DNA of 64,000 bases, taken from positions 503,798-567,797 of the forward strand of contig VCMS01000002.1 in the NCBI GenBank assembly GCA_022539475.1, in the 5' to 3' direction. The stretch is from Gracilaria domingensis. Lineage: Eukaryota; Rhodophyta; Florideophyceae; Gracilariales; Gracilariaceae. Below the pieces are notes generated by a model. It was not told where the DNA came from and ran no database searches. It worked only from the letters and a program-made list of their open reading frames with translations. How positions within the stretch are numbered: position 1 is the stretch's first letter; each line of letters begins with the position of its first letter. Position numbers and translations under genes: made by a program. Positions 11,152-21,529 of the stretch are shown here, piece by piece.

Positions 11152-12693
11152 TCACGACGTACCTTCATTTTCGTCTTTCCAGAACTCTTTATCGTCTTCT
11201 ACTTTTTCGCGACGGCCCTGGCTTTTCGCCGTTGCCTTACAGTCTGCTCGAGAGTCGCGCTTTTTGAGAGTCTCAATGATAGCGTTGTCTGTTAAGTGGG
11301 ACACTTTTTTCGTGCTGATCTGGATAGTACCCTGCTCTTCAACAACTGCCTCGGCTAGAAGTGATCGCGACTTAGAATTAAAGGATGTCATGAGTTCATC
11401 GAGTGAAAGTTGTACCGGAACGACCTGGTCATAGTGAAACGTCAACATACGTAGAAGGTCTATGCTAGCCTTCCCACTCTCTTGGCACCAGACGCCGGTC
11501 TTCGTGAAGCCAGAAATGATATTCTTTCTCGTGAATGCTTGTTCGTATGCATTAGATATGCAGTCGGACACACCAAACACATCCAATTTAGCCACCGTAC
11601 GTGCACGAGAATACAGTTCCTTCTACAGATAAGATTTAAATGGCGAAAAGACTCCAACTTCCAATGGTTATAGGACATGCGAAGTGTGCGAAGGGAGCCG
11701 GTCGACGATAAATTTGCCTTCCTTCAAGGCAAACAGAGAGTTGTACTGAACGTGGCTCTTATATCCGTTAAATACCAGCAAAAGCTTCCCGTATTTCTTC
11801 TGCAGGTCTGCGGTCTCTTTGATGAATTGTTTCACCCAATCAAAGAAAACCTCTTTGTCCATGCCCGCTGGGTCACGATGGCACACTCACGAGTCAAGTA
11901 AATACTTGTGTACCGTTTCATAGATTCCGTTGACGCGACGGAATGTTGCATTCTTGCCAGGAAATATGACAACGGATATAAACTTTTAATCTGCAGCATT
12001 GACGACACTTATTACTGTCACATGGTCTAAGTACCCTTTGGTTGCGAGATTTGTTTATACAAGACGCATGGTACTTGACCCGATTCCTTTGCGGCAAGAA
12101 CGACCGGCCATTAGCGCAAAGCTGACGCCACTCTCGTCAAGGTTAAAAACCTGTTCAGCAATCTTAATATTATAGCCTTTTATCAGGACATTAAGACGAG
12201 AAATGTGCTCCGCAACAGTTTTCTGTGTTACGGCAAGAAGGCGTTTGTCTTCGATTATCTGAACTGCTTTGATGTCAACATCGAGATTTCTTTTGACAAA
12301 GTTTGTAGCCCATGATCGTGATGGCATTTAGTTGCGCAGTTTTAAGTCTTTCCTTCTATACTGCGGCATCAGTTGAAATAACTGACCAACGAGCTGAGCG
12401 ACACTCTCGCGATCCAGTGGAGTTTTGTTGGTTGCGTATTTCTTTATTGGCTCACAAATATTCCTGTCTTTGTCCTTATCTAATATTTTCTGTCTTCCTC
12501 AAGTTGGCAGATTCTTGAAATGAACATGTTTAGGTCCAGATGGTTGGATCTCAGGCATGCGTTCAGTCCACCAGGTGAAGGCGCAAACGAGGCGCAATTT
12601 AGATAGTGAATATTGTTTGCTGACGTCAGTAAATGATGCACCTAGATCGTTGTAAAACATCCTAGATTGCATTCTGCAATGTCTCGTTTTCAT
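11152..12693 (-). pseudogene. Decayed pogo/Tigger-type (DDE_1) transposase
   Basis: Minus-strand blocks share one phase (12693-12499, 12327-12055, 11886-11668, 11595-11152) with stops and a phase change near 11600-11670. A CENP-B-like DNA-binding segment (PSRSWATNFVKR, about 12325) is followed by the first DDE motif FNLDESGVSF (about 12140), LLVFNGYKSH (about 11770), LPSHTSH (about 11690) and NIISGFTKTGVW (about 11515). These are the standard landmarks of the pogo/Fot1/Tigger family. The second catalytic residue, normally Asp in the DGH/DN-x-SH motif, is Asn in FNGYKSH. Together with the stops, this means the copy is dead. Confidence 0.7.
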
Positions 12694-13048
12694 TCATGGC
12701 GTGGTGACGACAATGATAGCTGATCAGAATGACGTACCTTATGGATGACCTCAGCTTGCTTTAAAGGCGAATTGCTTGCGTCGTGGAGCTCAGCAGCACC
12801 AGGACGCACTGGCAATTGTTGTGTTTGTGTTTGCGAGTTAGTTTGTTTCTGTTCTGAGCTCAGATTTGGCGCGAAATGTGCGCTGAGGGGGTCAATTTGC
12901 TATTTCGATTTATTGCCATCGTTTCGATATATTGACGGGACGTTATACAGGGTACAGTACGGTGAATCTCTCACGTGTCCCTGCGTTGTGAGCGAGTTGG
13001 GAGACGAGTGTAAATAAAATTCTCGAAGAATGGAAGAAATTTATTGTT
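12694..13048. other. Intergenic between the pogo relic and the LisH gene 3' end
   Basis: A 90-codon Cys-rich ORF at 12745-13017 (+) has no recognisable domain and is antisense to the expected 3' UTR of the downstream minus-strand gene. I see nothing else. Confidence 0.3.
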
Positions 13049-16000
13049 TCACGCGCGGTTGCGACCGATTAGGTCTCCAGGATCAGCCGGCCCCAGGAGA
13101 CTGTCATCTTCGAAGTCTGTGGAACCGAGATCCACAGCATCCTGCATGTTATTCAGCATACTGCCAATGTTCCCAAGCATCGGCTCTTCTTCGACACCAG
13201 CTGACAAAAAAGGCTGCAGTTCGTATGGGTAGTTTGCACCAGTGCCACCGTTGACTTTCCCGTTGTGGCCTCCGGTGACAATACCGAATTGAGACATACC
13301 ATCGACGTGATCAAGACCAGCGTTATCGATGGACCGAGCCCCTCCTGATGAAGACTGCAACATGTCAAAAAGCTGGGCAGGGCCACTGGCAGTCAGGGCG
13401 TTTGGCGACTGTCTCCCATGCTGAGGATCGTGCCCAGTCTGTTCGTTGGTCTTTTCAGCGCCAGTTTCGAATGTGAGTTTTGCCTTTGGCTCTTTGACGG
13501 CAGACTGTCTCGATACCGGGGTTCTTGCCTTTGCATTCCCATCATTCTTACCCTGTTTCCGCTTATCGGAGCTTTGGGAAGGGTCAGCCCTAGCCGCCAT
13601 CACAGAGTTCACATGTATTAGAGGGCTTGACCTGTCCACTTGCACATTCCTAGATACGGCCTTCATCTTCGCATTCACAGAGGAAGCGTTCTTCACGTCT
13701 GTAACTGTAGGACGAGGTGTTTGCGCAGCAACATTGTTCCTCGATACGTTATTTCGAGCGACCTGCCCCCTCTCGGCCCTTGAACGCTTTCCACCACCAG
13801 AAGAGCGCGCTTTGGTGCGTGCTCTTGCGCGTTTTGAGGTGCCGGATCCTTGAGATGCCCTCCTCTCAACAGCATTACTTCCGCCCGATGCAGTACTCTT
13901 CTGAGATGGAGTACTTGCCCTGTTGATAGGCGGATGCCTGTCGCTTTTCGTCGAGCGACTCTCGGTTTCTATATCGTCCACAACTTTGCCCTTCACAGCC
14001 ACATTCATTCCAGAGGCAAGAGCGCTTGGCATGCTTCCAGAGGGAGGAAGACCAATATTGGTTTTAGCCTTTGTAGATTCGTGGCCTAGACGCGCACGGG
14101 AAGCATCTTTTGTGTCCAACGACTTTCCAGAGTGGTTTGACATAGCATTCTTTGCAGAGCTACTCTGCACATTAGCCCCAGGCTGATGACTCGAACTGGG
14201 TTCAGGTTTCATCTTTGATAGGGCGTCCACGTTCTCCTTCTGTGCAGTCCCGTCCCGAAGCCTTTGAGCGTTACGTTGTAGTCTTTCAGAGATAGGCATG
14301 TCCTCAGAAGGCTTTTCACTACCTGTTCGGTTCTGACTTACGATTCCTTTATCAGTCTTGTTCGATCTTGACTGCGCTCGTGAACCTGACGGCGTCTTCT
14401 TTGGAATAACTCCAATACTGGCCGGGTTCCCCATGTTTGGCACAGCAGTAGTGACTCCGGAAACTGCAATAGAATTCTGCGCCAAAATACCAGCGACATC
14501 CTTGCCGTCCATACAAGACAAATAAGGGAATCCCTGCGTAGACATGTCAAGCGAAATCTGATTGTTGGGCATCACGAAGCCTGGCGATGCAGAAACTCTT
14601 GAAGCAGAAGCATTCGGAAGAGCTTGCGAGTGGGCCTGCAACGGTTGCGACATGGCCAAGGAAGCGTCTCCCATCCTGAACGCTGTTTGCAGCGAGTTAC
14701 TGTCAACATTCATCTTTGCAGAGTCGTGATCGATTACGTGCGCAGGATTCCTCGACGCTGCATGTCCCGCCGAGAAAGAGTCTCGCCGTTTCGGTGCATC
14801 TTGCGCTTGGAAAGCAAGTGGGTTTGCGAGCGGACTTGAACGAGGAGTCAGTCGCATTCCGTTTCGGCCCGCGGCGCCATGGCCGAGATAACGCTGATCG
14901 TTGCGACCTGCCGCCACCGCCCGAGCGGCAATCTGGCGCTGCCTCAACAGTAGTTGCTGTGATTGCTGAGGTGGGATAGAAGGCTGCTGCGGTTGGCCCT
15001 TGGAGAAGTTTTGAAGATCGATCGGTGAAATTTGTTGAGAAGCGTTCGGCTGAGCTTGTATTTGCTGTTGAATTTGTTGGTGTTGTTGGGCTTGCTGCTG
15101 CGATTGCGGCTGCTGTTGCTGGTTTGGTTGTTGTTGAGGTTGTTGTTGCTGCTGGGATTGTTGTTGATGGTGGTGACTTGCCTGTTGTCGTTGTTGCTGC
15201 TGCTGCTGGCGTTGCTGCTGGCGTTGTTGCTGTTGTTGTTGCTGTTGTTGTTGCTGTGCCTGCTGCGACTGCTGCTGTTGCTGTTGCGACGGTTGTTGGG
15301 GCTGCTGCTGTTGCTGCTGCTGTTGCCGCGAGTGCTGACGCTGTTGTTGTTGAGAAAGCGGGTGAGCCACACGTGGAGAAACGGAAGAACTCGGTCCATA
15401 CCCAGATAATGAGCGCCTTCTCTTCACCGGCCCGGCGGAATCCGGCGCCGAAAACTGCAGTCGAGATGATGCATTATCGTTAGGGGATGTGGCGGGCGAT
15501 TTGGGAGGCAAATGATGGGCTGTTCGTTTCCTGGAAAGCATTGAGGATGTGGCGTTAGGGTTGTTCGGGCGAGGCTGAGAATCATCCTGCACGGCGCAAT
15601 CATACGGGCGTTGGGCAGAATTATGATCTATGGGGCCACGTCGACTCGCGGAGCTGGCAGCATCACTCGAGAGGCCCGGCTGAAGCGCATAAGCGCGTGA
15701 CTTGGTAGACGGAGGAGTAGGAGCGCGCATTGGTGTCGGGGTAGATGCGAGAACGCGAGGTTGCATGTGAGACAGGGGATTCCGCGGGTTGTTTGCAGCA
15801 GCGGCCTCGGCAGCAGCAGCGGCGGCGACGGCGACGACTTGGGCCGCAGCCGGATCGGTGCGAGCGGTTGGCGTGGGAGGTAAAACGTTATCAATGGAGT
15901 TATCAACCATGAGATCAGAGGCGAGTGGATTGGTGAGTGAAGTATCAAGTTGCAACGAATTCGGGGTGATTTGCAGGGAAAGCGCTCGGCGGGGGTCTTC

Positions 16001-16570
16001 ACGTCGCATGTGACGAGCAAGGAGAGCGGGGTGATTGTTACGCATGGCGGCAGAGAGCTGTTGACTGGAGAGGTTACGCAGGTGCGGCGGCAAAACGTGA
16101 GCGGGCGGACGCTGGCGCGCAGGGTTGGCAAACAGGGCGGATTGCTGGGCCACAGCAGGTGAGTGGTTGGGATGGGTGGGCGGGTGTGCGGGATCGACGT
16201 CGGAGGGGTTGGGATGCATTTGGGGCTGCAGGGCGAGGGGATTGTGGGAGGGATGCTGGGGGATGTTAGGATTATGGTGAAGTTGGTGCTGCTGTTGCGG
16301 CTGTTGGTGGTGTGGCAACTGCTGCTGGGGGTGGAGATGGTGCGGCGGAATCGGCGTGCGCTGCACGAGATTGGTGGAGTAGGCGTCCCAGAAGAGCGAG
16401 AACCACTTGCAGAGAAACGGGTTGGGGGTGTCGAGAAAGGTGAGAGGAATTGGTTGCTCGCGCTTGCGATGCTGGTCCATCCTCATGCCCGCGACGGCCT
16501 GCGAGTAGCCGCGCTTGGCGAGGTAGTCCAGCACGAAGGACGGCAGGGCCTGCTCGGCGGAGGGCGGCAT
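13049..16570 (-). CDS. LisH (LUFS-like) glutamine-rich putative transcriptional co-regulator
   Basis: This is a single uninterrupted exon of 1173 codons, from the ATG at 16570 to the TGA at 13049. Residues 8-36 form a LisH motif (SFVLDYLAKRGYSQAV). Residues about 48-62 hold the FLCKWFSLFWDAY segment, which matches the second half of the LUFS domain shared by plant LEUNIG, fungal Flo8 and animal SSDP proteins. It is followed by a His/Pro/Gln-rich region, an alanine run (about 245-263) and a long Gln-rich tract (about 390-545). The Ser/Lys-rich disordered C-terminus ends in an acidic stretch. LEUNIG-type WD40 repeats are absent, so the architecture is closer to Flo8/SSDP. The likely role is a nuclear adaptor that dimerises through LisH and recruits co-regulators through the Gln-rich region. 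Function is inferred from architecture only. It appears intact. Confidence 0.75.
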   Translation of the reverse strand: MPPSAEQALPSFVLDYLAKRGYSQAVAGMRMDQHRKREQPIPLTFLDTPNPFLCKWFSLFWDAYSTNLVQRTPIPPHHLHPQQQLPHHQQPQQQHQLHHNPNIPQHPSHNPLALQPQMHPNPSDVDPAHPPTHPNHSPAVAQQSALFANPARQRPPAHVLPPHLRNLSSQQLSAAMRNNHPALLARHMRREDPRRALSLQITPNSLQLDTSLTNPLASDLMVDNSIDNVLPPTPTARTDPAAAQVVAVAAAAAAEAAAANNPRNPLSHMQPRVLASTPTPMRAPTPPSTKSRAYALQPGLSSDAASSASRRGPIDHNSAQRPYDCAVQDDSQPRPNNPNATSSMLSRKRTAHHLPPKSPATSPNDNASSRLQFSAPDSAGPVKRRRSLSGYGPSSSVSPRVAHPLSQQQQRQHSRQQQQQQQQPQQPSQQQQQQSQQAQQQQQQQQQQQRQQQRQQQQQQRQQASHHHQQQSQQQQQPQQQPNQQQQPQSQQQAQQHQQIQQQIQAQPNASQQISPIDLQNFSKGQPQQPSIPPQQSQQLLLRQRQIAARAVAAGRNDQRYLGHGAAGRNGMRLTPRSSPLANPLAFQAQDAPKRRDSFSAGHAASRNPAHVIDHDSAKMNVDSNSLQTAFRMGDASLAMSQPLQAHSQALPNASASRVSASPGFVMPNNQISLDMSTQGFPYLSCMDGKDVAGILAQNSIAVSGVTTAVPNMGNPASIGVIPKKTPSGSRAQSRSNKTDKGIVSQNRTGSEKPSEDMPISERLQRNAQRLRDGTAQKENVDALSKMKPEPSSSHQPGANVQSSSAKNAMSNHSGKSLDTKDASRARLGHESTKAKTNIGLPPSGSMPSALASGMNVAVKGKVVDDIETESRSTKSDRHPPINRASTPSQKSTASGGSNAVERRASQGSGTSKRARARTKARSSGGGKRSRAERGQVARNNVSRNNVAAQTPRPTVTDVKNASSVNAKMKAVSRNVQVDRSSPLIHVNSVMAARADPSQSSDKRKQGKNDGNAKARTPVSRQSAVKEPKAKLTFETGAEKTNEQTGHDPQHGRQSPNALTASGPAQLFDMLQSSSGGARSIDNAGLDHVDGMSQFGIVTGGHNGKVNGGTGANYPYELQPFLSAGVEEEPMLGNIGSMLNNMQDAVDLGSTDFEDDSLLGPADPGDLIGRNRA
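14950..15365 (-). repeat. Imperfect CAG/CAA (polyglutamine) tract inside the LisH gene
   Basis: Roughly 400 bp is dominated by CAA and CAG codons, interrupted by Arg, His, Pro and Ser codons. The mixed codons would limit simple slippage. On the opposite strand the tract produces spurious Val/Ala/Leu-rich ORFs (15025-15483, 15032-15409), which are not genes. Confidence 0.85.
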
Positions 16571-17101
16571 ATTGTAGAGGTGCTAAGCGTAACAAGGAGG
16601 AAACGGCAACAAGTGGCGACCAGAGGGTGGTGTCACGGGACACGGGGGTGTGGCGCGGACGGGGGGGCGGGTTTTTTTGGGGGGGGGAGGGGTGTGGGGC
16701 ACGAAGGGTGGTGGCGCGACGTGGCGCGGCAATAATGGAGCGGAGCTGCAGGTGAGCTGGGCAATGGAGGGTGGGGACGGGGGGCGGGGAGCAGTGCGAA
16801 GGGGTTAGAGGGGTTTGGGGGCAGGGAGGGAGGGGGGGAGGGGAGCAGGGACGGGGGGGGAAGAAGGGGAAGGAAGAGGAGGGTGGGGGGTGAAAGAAGG
16901 GCGCGGCGGCGAGGGCGGGTGGCGTCGCGTGAGGGGCGGGCGCGGGGGCGGTGCGTTCGCGCGAAGAGGCGTGGAGCGGGGGGGGGGGGCCGGGGGGCGC
17001 GGCGCGGTTTGCGGTGTGCGCTTTGGTGGCGCGGCGCGGCGCAAATTTTTTTTTGTGCTCGGCGCGCGCGCTCGGCCACGCAAAAAGCGCGCCGATTTTA
17101 G
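16571..17101. promoter_or_regulatory. G-rich (plus strand) upstream region of the LisH gene
   Basis: The 530 bp between the LisH ATG and the stop of the upstream same-strand gene are strongly strand-asymmetric. The plus strand carries many G runs of four to nine bases (for example about 16662-16690 and 16830-16865). It must hold the promoter and 5' UTR of the LisH gene and the terminator of its neighbour. The G runs could form quadruplexes. No TATA element stands out. Confidence 0.4.
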
Positions 17102-17924
17102 CTAGTGGCGCTGCACGCGGCGCAGAATCTCGTGCAGCACGCGCAGGAACGAGCGGAACTCGCGCTCCGAGCACTCGCGGCCGGGCGTGCGTGCCTGCGC
17201 GTAGAAGGCGAGATACTGCTCGCACAGCTGCTTGTCGGGCTGGCCGCCCGTGTGCGCGCGGATGCGCGCCAGGAAGTCGGCCGGCTCGCACGCCAGCGCG
17301 CTGCGCGACAGGTCGGCCGCGCCGCGCGGCGGCCCGCACGCGGTGAGCGCGGCGTGGCGCTTGAGCGCGTAGTGCTCGATGACGTGCAGCGAGCAGCCGA
17401 CGAAGGTGTTGAAGTGCACGCCGTCGTACTCGGAGCCCGGCGCGCCCCAGCCGCAGTCCGGCTTCCACGCCGGCACCACCTTGGTGTTGCGCTCGCGCTG
17501 CGCCTCGTCCGCCACCAGCTGGTACGCATGCTGCACAAACGGCGCGCGCGGTCAGTGCTCTGCTGTGCATGCGGCCGGAGCGCGGAGCGCGGAGCGCGGA
17601 GCGCGGAGCGCGGAGGGGAGGGAGAAGGCTAACGCACCCGTGGCAGGTCGCGCAGCGTGAGGAACTCGGGCGTGACGAGCTCGGAGCGCACCTCCTGCAG
17701 CGCGCGCCAGCGGCGGCGCTTGTACACGCAGTTGACCAGCAGCACGCACAACTGGCAGCTGTCAGCATGCGGCGGCTTCGGGGCGCGCGCGAGAGCATTC
17801 AGACGGACGCACGTACCAGCAGCGCCAGCGCGCCGACGGCGGCCACCCACTGTCCGTCGCTGAGCCCGTCCAGGATCTTGACGTCGCCTGCATCGCCTGC
17901 ATCGCTTGCATCGTTGACGTCCAT
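17102..17924 (-). CDS. C1orf43/NICE-3-like single-pass membrane protein, two introns
   Basis: Three exons join in phase: 17924-17817, 17751-17638 and 17530-17102 (36 + 38 + 142 residues = 216 aa). Both introns are GT-AG (donors GTACGT and GTGCGT; acceptors CCAG and GCAG), 65 and 107 nt long. The N-terminus is acidic, then residues about 26-47 form one membrane segment (WVAAVGALALLLCVLLVNC) followed by a basic KRRRWR patch. The soluble part includes FNTFVGCSLHVIEHY and ends in a helix with FRSFLRVLHEILRRV. The order and the LCEQYLAFYAQAR...FRSFL pattern resemble animal C1orf43 (NICE-3). I assign that family with moderate doubt. It is divergently arranged with the J-protein gene, so the pair probably shares a promoter. 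Confidence 0.55.
17577..17611. repeat. GGAGCGC tandem microsatellite in intron 2
   Basis: Five exact 7-bp GGAGCGC units are followed by a degenerate sixth. They lie inside the second intron of the C1orf43-like gene and probably vary in length between individuals. Confidence 0.9.
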
Positions 17925-18304
17925 GGCGCGCGATCGGCTGTATGACCAACGCGCTGCTCGGCGCAGTTTGCCTCAACTGTAACTTTTTACGTTAAACGAC
18001 CGTCTCGCAACAACAAAACTCTCCGCCGTAGATAATCAGCATGACCCATCTCCGCCGCTCTCGGGAGAGCCCCCCCCCCCCCCCTTGTGTGTTGGCATAC
18101 GCTGGACGCGTATGCCACGTCAGCTGCTTGTACACGTACAGCACGCCATTTCTTCATTTTTCACTTTCTACTATGGCACCCTTGTACGTGTACCAAAGGT
18201 AGATACCGCCGATCTAATAGCTTCGGTAGATGAGCTTCTGAGCGCTGCCGCCCCGCTTTCGCCATTGCGGAGCTGCTCCCGTCGCCCGCTGCGCGTCGCG
18301 CGCC
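17925..18304. promoter_or_regulatory. Bidirectional promoter region (380 bp)
   Basis: This region separates the divergent start codons of the C1orf43-like gene (minus) and the J-protein gene (plus). It includes a run of 16 C at about 18070 and two GTACACGTAC-like words (about 18130 and 18185) that could be a repeated site. No TATA box is evident. Confidence 0.45.
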
Positions 18305-19543
18305 ATGTCTGCCCCCGACGCGCCCCGTCCCTTCCGCGCCATACCCGACCACCTGCCAGAGCCCCCCGAGTCTCTCGAGCCGTTCGAGCCGCTTGAGCCG
18401 CCGGAGCCGCTCGAGCCGCCGGAGCCGCTCGAGCCTCTCAACCCGCTCGAGCCGCTCGAGCTCCCCGAGCACCAACACTATGCAGAACACCCCAGCAGTT
18501 CGCCCCCGCCGTCGCACTCCGCCCCACCCGACTCGTGGCATCAAACACCACGCCCCTTCAATCCCTCCACCCCGTATCCGCCCTTCTCGCCCAGCACGTA
18601 TTCTTCGGACGCACCCCCCGCACCCACACAACCGCCGCCGCCGCCGCCGTCCGGCCAGCCGCAGCCGCCGGAGGGCGGCGGGCTCATCATGAAGCTGGGA
18701 ACCCTGGTCGTCATCGGCGCCATCGCCGCCAACGTTTTCGGCTTTCGATACAGTCGCTGGGCCGTTGGGAAGGACATTCATCGCGCGTGGGAGCGTCATC
18801 AGCGACAGGCCGCGTCCAACCCGTCGCGAGCCCAGTCGCGCGCCGAGGAAGAGCTGCGACGCATGCGCGACGCCTTTGCCCGCGCACAGCACCAAGCGAC
18901 GGAACAGGCACGCGCCAAACAAGCGGAGCAGGCTCGAGCGCGAACGCACCAACGGAGAGCGGAAAGAGAGCAGCAGCAGAGAGAGAACGTGCGCGCAAAG
19001 TACGCCCAGTGGGAGCAGCGCTTTGATCAGGGCCGTGGCGGCTTCGAACGGGGACAGTTTGGAATGGATTTTGACGCCAAGTTCATGGAAGACGTATTCA
19101 AACAGTTTGGTCAAGCAAGTCGACAGGGCTTTCGGGTGCACCAAAGCTCGTTTTCATTTGATGAGCGCATCATCGAGGAGATGTTGAAGGCTGCTCGACA
19201 GGCTCAGCAACACGCCCAGCGACAGCAGCAGCAGCGCGGTCAAACTGGTTTTGAGCAAGATTTTGATGCCTTTCGCTTCTGGGAGGCTATGAATGGAGCG
19301 CAGTGGCGCGACTATGCGAGAAGCGGTGCGAATACTGGCGGCGTGCATCAGCGATTTGGGATGGCCAGACACTACAACGCCTTGGGTCTTCAGGAAGGGG
19401 CATCCGAAAATGACGTGAAGAAGGCATACCGACGGGAAGTCATGAAATGGCATCCAGACCGCTACCGCGGCGACGACAAGCAAAAGGCGGCACGGAGATT
19501 CCGAGAAGTAACGGATGCATACGCGGCACTAACCAAAAAATAG
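18305..19543 (+). CDS. Membrane-anchored J-domain (DnaJ/Hsp40) co-chaperone
   Basis: This is an intact single-exon protein of 412 aa. Residues about 18-55 form a low-complexity Pro-Leu-Glu repeat encoded by a CCGGAGCCGCTCGAG-type microrepeat. A Pro-rich linker follows, then one membrane segment (about 127-147, LGTLVVIGAIAANVFGF). Next is a long Gln/Arg/Ala-rich probable coiled coil (about 160-330). The J-domain is at the very C-terminus (about 352-412), starting HYNALGLQEGAS, with the essential HPD tripeptide at about 382-384 in KWHPDRYRG. A C-terminal J-domain behind a membrane anchor suggests recruitment of Hsp70 to an organelle or ER membrane; which membrane is unknown. It converges with the mucin-like gene 58 bp downstream. 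Confidence 0.85.
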   Translation: MSAPDAPRPFRAIPDHLPEPPESLEPFEPLEPPEPLEPPEPLEPLNPLEPLELPEHQHYAEHPSSSPPPSHSAPPDSWHQTPRPFNPSTPYPPFSPSTYSSDAPPAPTQPPPPPPSGQPQPPEGGGLIMKLGTLVVIGAIAANVFGFRYSRWAVGKDIHRAWERHQRQAASNPSRAQSRAEEELRRMRDAFARAQHQATEQARAKQAEQARARTHQRRAEREQQQRENVRAKYAQWEQRFDQGRGGFERGQFGMDFDAKFMEDVFKQFGQASRQGFRVHQSSFSFDERIIEEMLKAARQAQQHAQRQQQQRGQTGFEQDFDAFRFWEAMNGAQWRDYARSGANTGGVHQRFGMARHYNALGLQEGASENDVKKAYRREVMKWHPDRYRGDDKQKAARRFREVTDAYAALTKK

Positions 19544-19601
19544 ACTTTACACACCTACACACCTTGTCACATCTTGTGCTACTAAATCTGATCTGATCTA
19601 T

Positions 19602-20315
19602 CTACTCGCCAACGCTGAATTGGGAAGCCGGTTGATATGTCGAAGCATCTGCTCGCGTGGGAGGCATTGCATTGAAACCTGCGCCTTGACGACGCCGAAT
19701 TCCGTAATATATGAGCAGCGCCGGTGCCAACACAGCCACTGCGATGGCGACTAGCGCCACGACGGAAATGCCCGCGGAGGCGGTCGATGCCACTTGAGCG
19801 GCGCCGGAAGAACGTGGGTCCACGTCCTTATCCTCGTCAATACTGTCTGTGTCTGGCGCGAAGAGCGTCTCGGGATTGAAAGCGCCTTCGACCACGAAAG
19901 CTGGCGAGGGCGCTGGAGTCGACTCCATGGCGGGCGTTTCTTCGGGAACTTGCTCCTCTGCATCTTCTTCGGCAGCGGGTGTCTCTGTGACGACGGCAGC
20001 TTCTGGCGGAGTGGTGGAAGGCTCGGCAGACGGTGAGACTGATGCGGTGGGTGTGGATGTTGGAATGGGCGAAAGTGAGGGTGACGGTTGTTCGAACAGC
20101 GCGCTTTCATCTTCGGGAGCGGAATCGAGTGGCGCTTCTGTGAGATCGGCGATGGAGCTGGAAGCGGTGGGAAACGGCGTAGCGTCAGAGGAAGTGAACA
20201 AGTCGAAGATTCCTCGTAACATCGGCCCTTGCAAAGTGGGTACCGCAGAGCCGCTGTGCGAAAGCGACAGCAACACCAGTACAGGTAGCGCGGCCAAAAG
20301 CGAACGAGACGGCAT
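19602..20315 (-). CDS. Mucin-like type I membrane protein
   Basis: The protein has 237 aa and a single exon. An N-terminal signal peptide (about 1-24, LLAALPVLVLLSLSHSGSA) is followed by an ectodomain of about 155 residues, rich in Ser, Thr, Pro, Ala and acidic residues, with no Cys and little predicted structure. There is one membrane segment (about 183-206, VVALVAIAVAVLAPALLIYY) with RRR on its cytosolic side and a tail of about 30 residues. The composition suggests a heavily O-glycosylated surface or wall-facing protein. I cannot assign a family. Convergent with the J-protein gene, it ends the compact intact island. Confidence 0.7.
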   Translation of the reverse strand: MPSRSLLAALPVLVLLSLSHSGSAVPTLQGPMLRGIFDLFTSSDATPFPTASSSIADLTEAPLDSAPEDESALFEQPSPSLSPIPTSTPTASVSPSAEPSTTPPEAAVVTETPAAEEDAEEQVPEETPAMESTPAPSPAFVVEGAFNPETLFAPDTDSIDEDKDVDPRSSGAAQVASTASAGISVVALVAIAVAVLAPALLIYYGIRRRQGAGFNAMPPTRADASTYQPASQFSVGE

Positions 20316-21435
20316 TTTGGGGAGGGGAGGTTTAAGAGACGGTAAGTCTAGAAGGGAATGGGACGGACGAAAGTGGCGTCAAGAACAGGGAGGAGCGACG
20401 GCAGCCGTTATTGCGACGGAATGCTAGCAGGGATATCCGACGCAAAGGAGCATTTCCAAACCTTCGCATGATATCGTACCGCCTGAACAGCGCCTCGTGC
20501 TGACACCGATGACTACGACGGTACCGGTGCAGTTCTGCACGTACTGCACCCAGACACTTACACTGAAAATATGTTTCCTTGTCACCAGTGAAACACGACT
20601 CGAATAAATTTTCTCTCTGACCCCCTCGTCACACCCGTCACTTCAAAATTTTTCCCAGTCACATGCCTCTGCTTCTTTATGGTTCGGTTTTTGTTGAAAT
20701 CCGAAAAACGTGATGTTGTTGAAATCAACATTCAATTAAAGAGTTCTTTCGTTAGCAATGAGCCATTTCACAAGCCTGTTGGGCCAACAGAGCAGAATCT
20801 TGTTATTGCATTTCAATGAAGTAACCTCACAAAGGCAACGCATTCTACAATAGAGTTTGCGCCTCCAAATCGACTTTAGCTCTCAACCAGCGTTTGCGTC
20901 AATTCTTGTTGCTGCAAAGTTCTACGTTTTTCTTTCTGTCATGGACGAAACAAAAATCAACTCTAAGCTCGATGCATTGACTCCAACTAGTCAAAGTGAA
21001 TGCAAAAGTAGAACCCGTCTTCTGTATACTACTGATCCGGTAGTTCCTACAAACAGTCCTCTTTACCGTCCAGGATTAGTGGTTTACAACAAATGTTATT
21101 GCGATAATAAGAGCATGTCAACTAAACGTCATCACGACGGATTCTTTCTCTGTATAAATACGTTACGCAATGCAAACTTGTACCCATTTTTTTGTATTAA
21201 CTTTCTCTTTGCTTCTTAATGTTAAGCATTGAAAAGGTACGGAATCGCAAGAATAAAAAATTGGCGGCCAATGCATCCAAGATCCAAGATTCAACTTGAT
21301 TTGATTCTTCGAGCTAGTACTCTCAACACCGACATCTACTAATCTGATAAATTTGCATCATACTTTTTTCCCTTAATATCCTTAAACAACCCTATTTGGT
21401 TCATTTACAGCACTTTGTAGCTGCATCATTCTCTC
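20316..21435. other. Upstream region of the mucin-like gene; otherwise no gene seen
   Basis: The first roughly 200 bp should hold the promoter and 5' UTR of the mucin-like gene. Beyond about 20600 the sequence becomes AT-rich. An ORF at 20857-21219 (+) has no recognisable domain and only a non-ATG or internal start. Confidence 0.4.
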
Positions 21436-21529
21436 TTGCAGCTCCACCGGCAACGATTACCTTTCTTACTCGCATCCAAAGAGGCATCCGATGATTATCA
21501 CAGAGCCCTCGTATTGAGGGTTCCGACCA

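Noticed and set aside
15025..15483. Plus-strand Val/Ala- and Leu-rich ORFs that look like membrane proteins
   Set aside because: They are the antisense of the CAG/CAA tract of the LisH gene.
16272..17798. 508-codon minus-strand ORF spanning the LisH start, the G-rich spacer and the C1orf43-like gene
   Set aside because: It is Arg/Ala/Pro-rich by composition, overlaps two real genes in another phase and has no domain.
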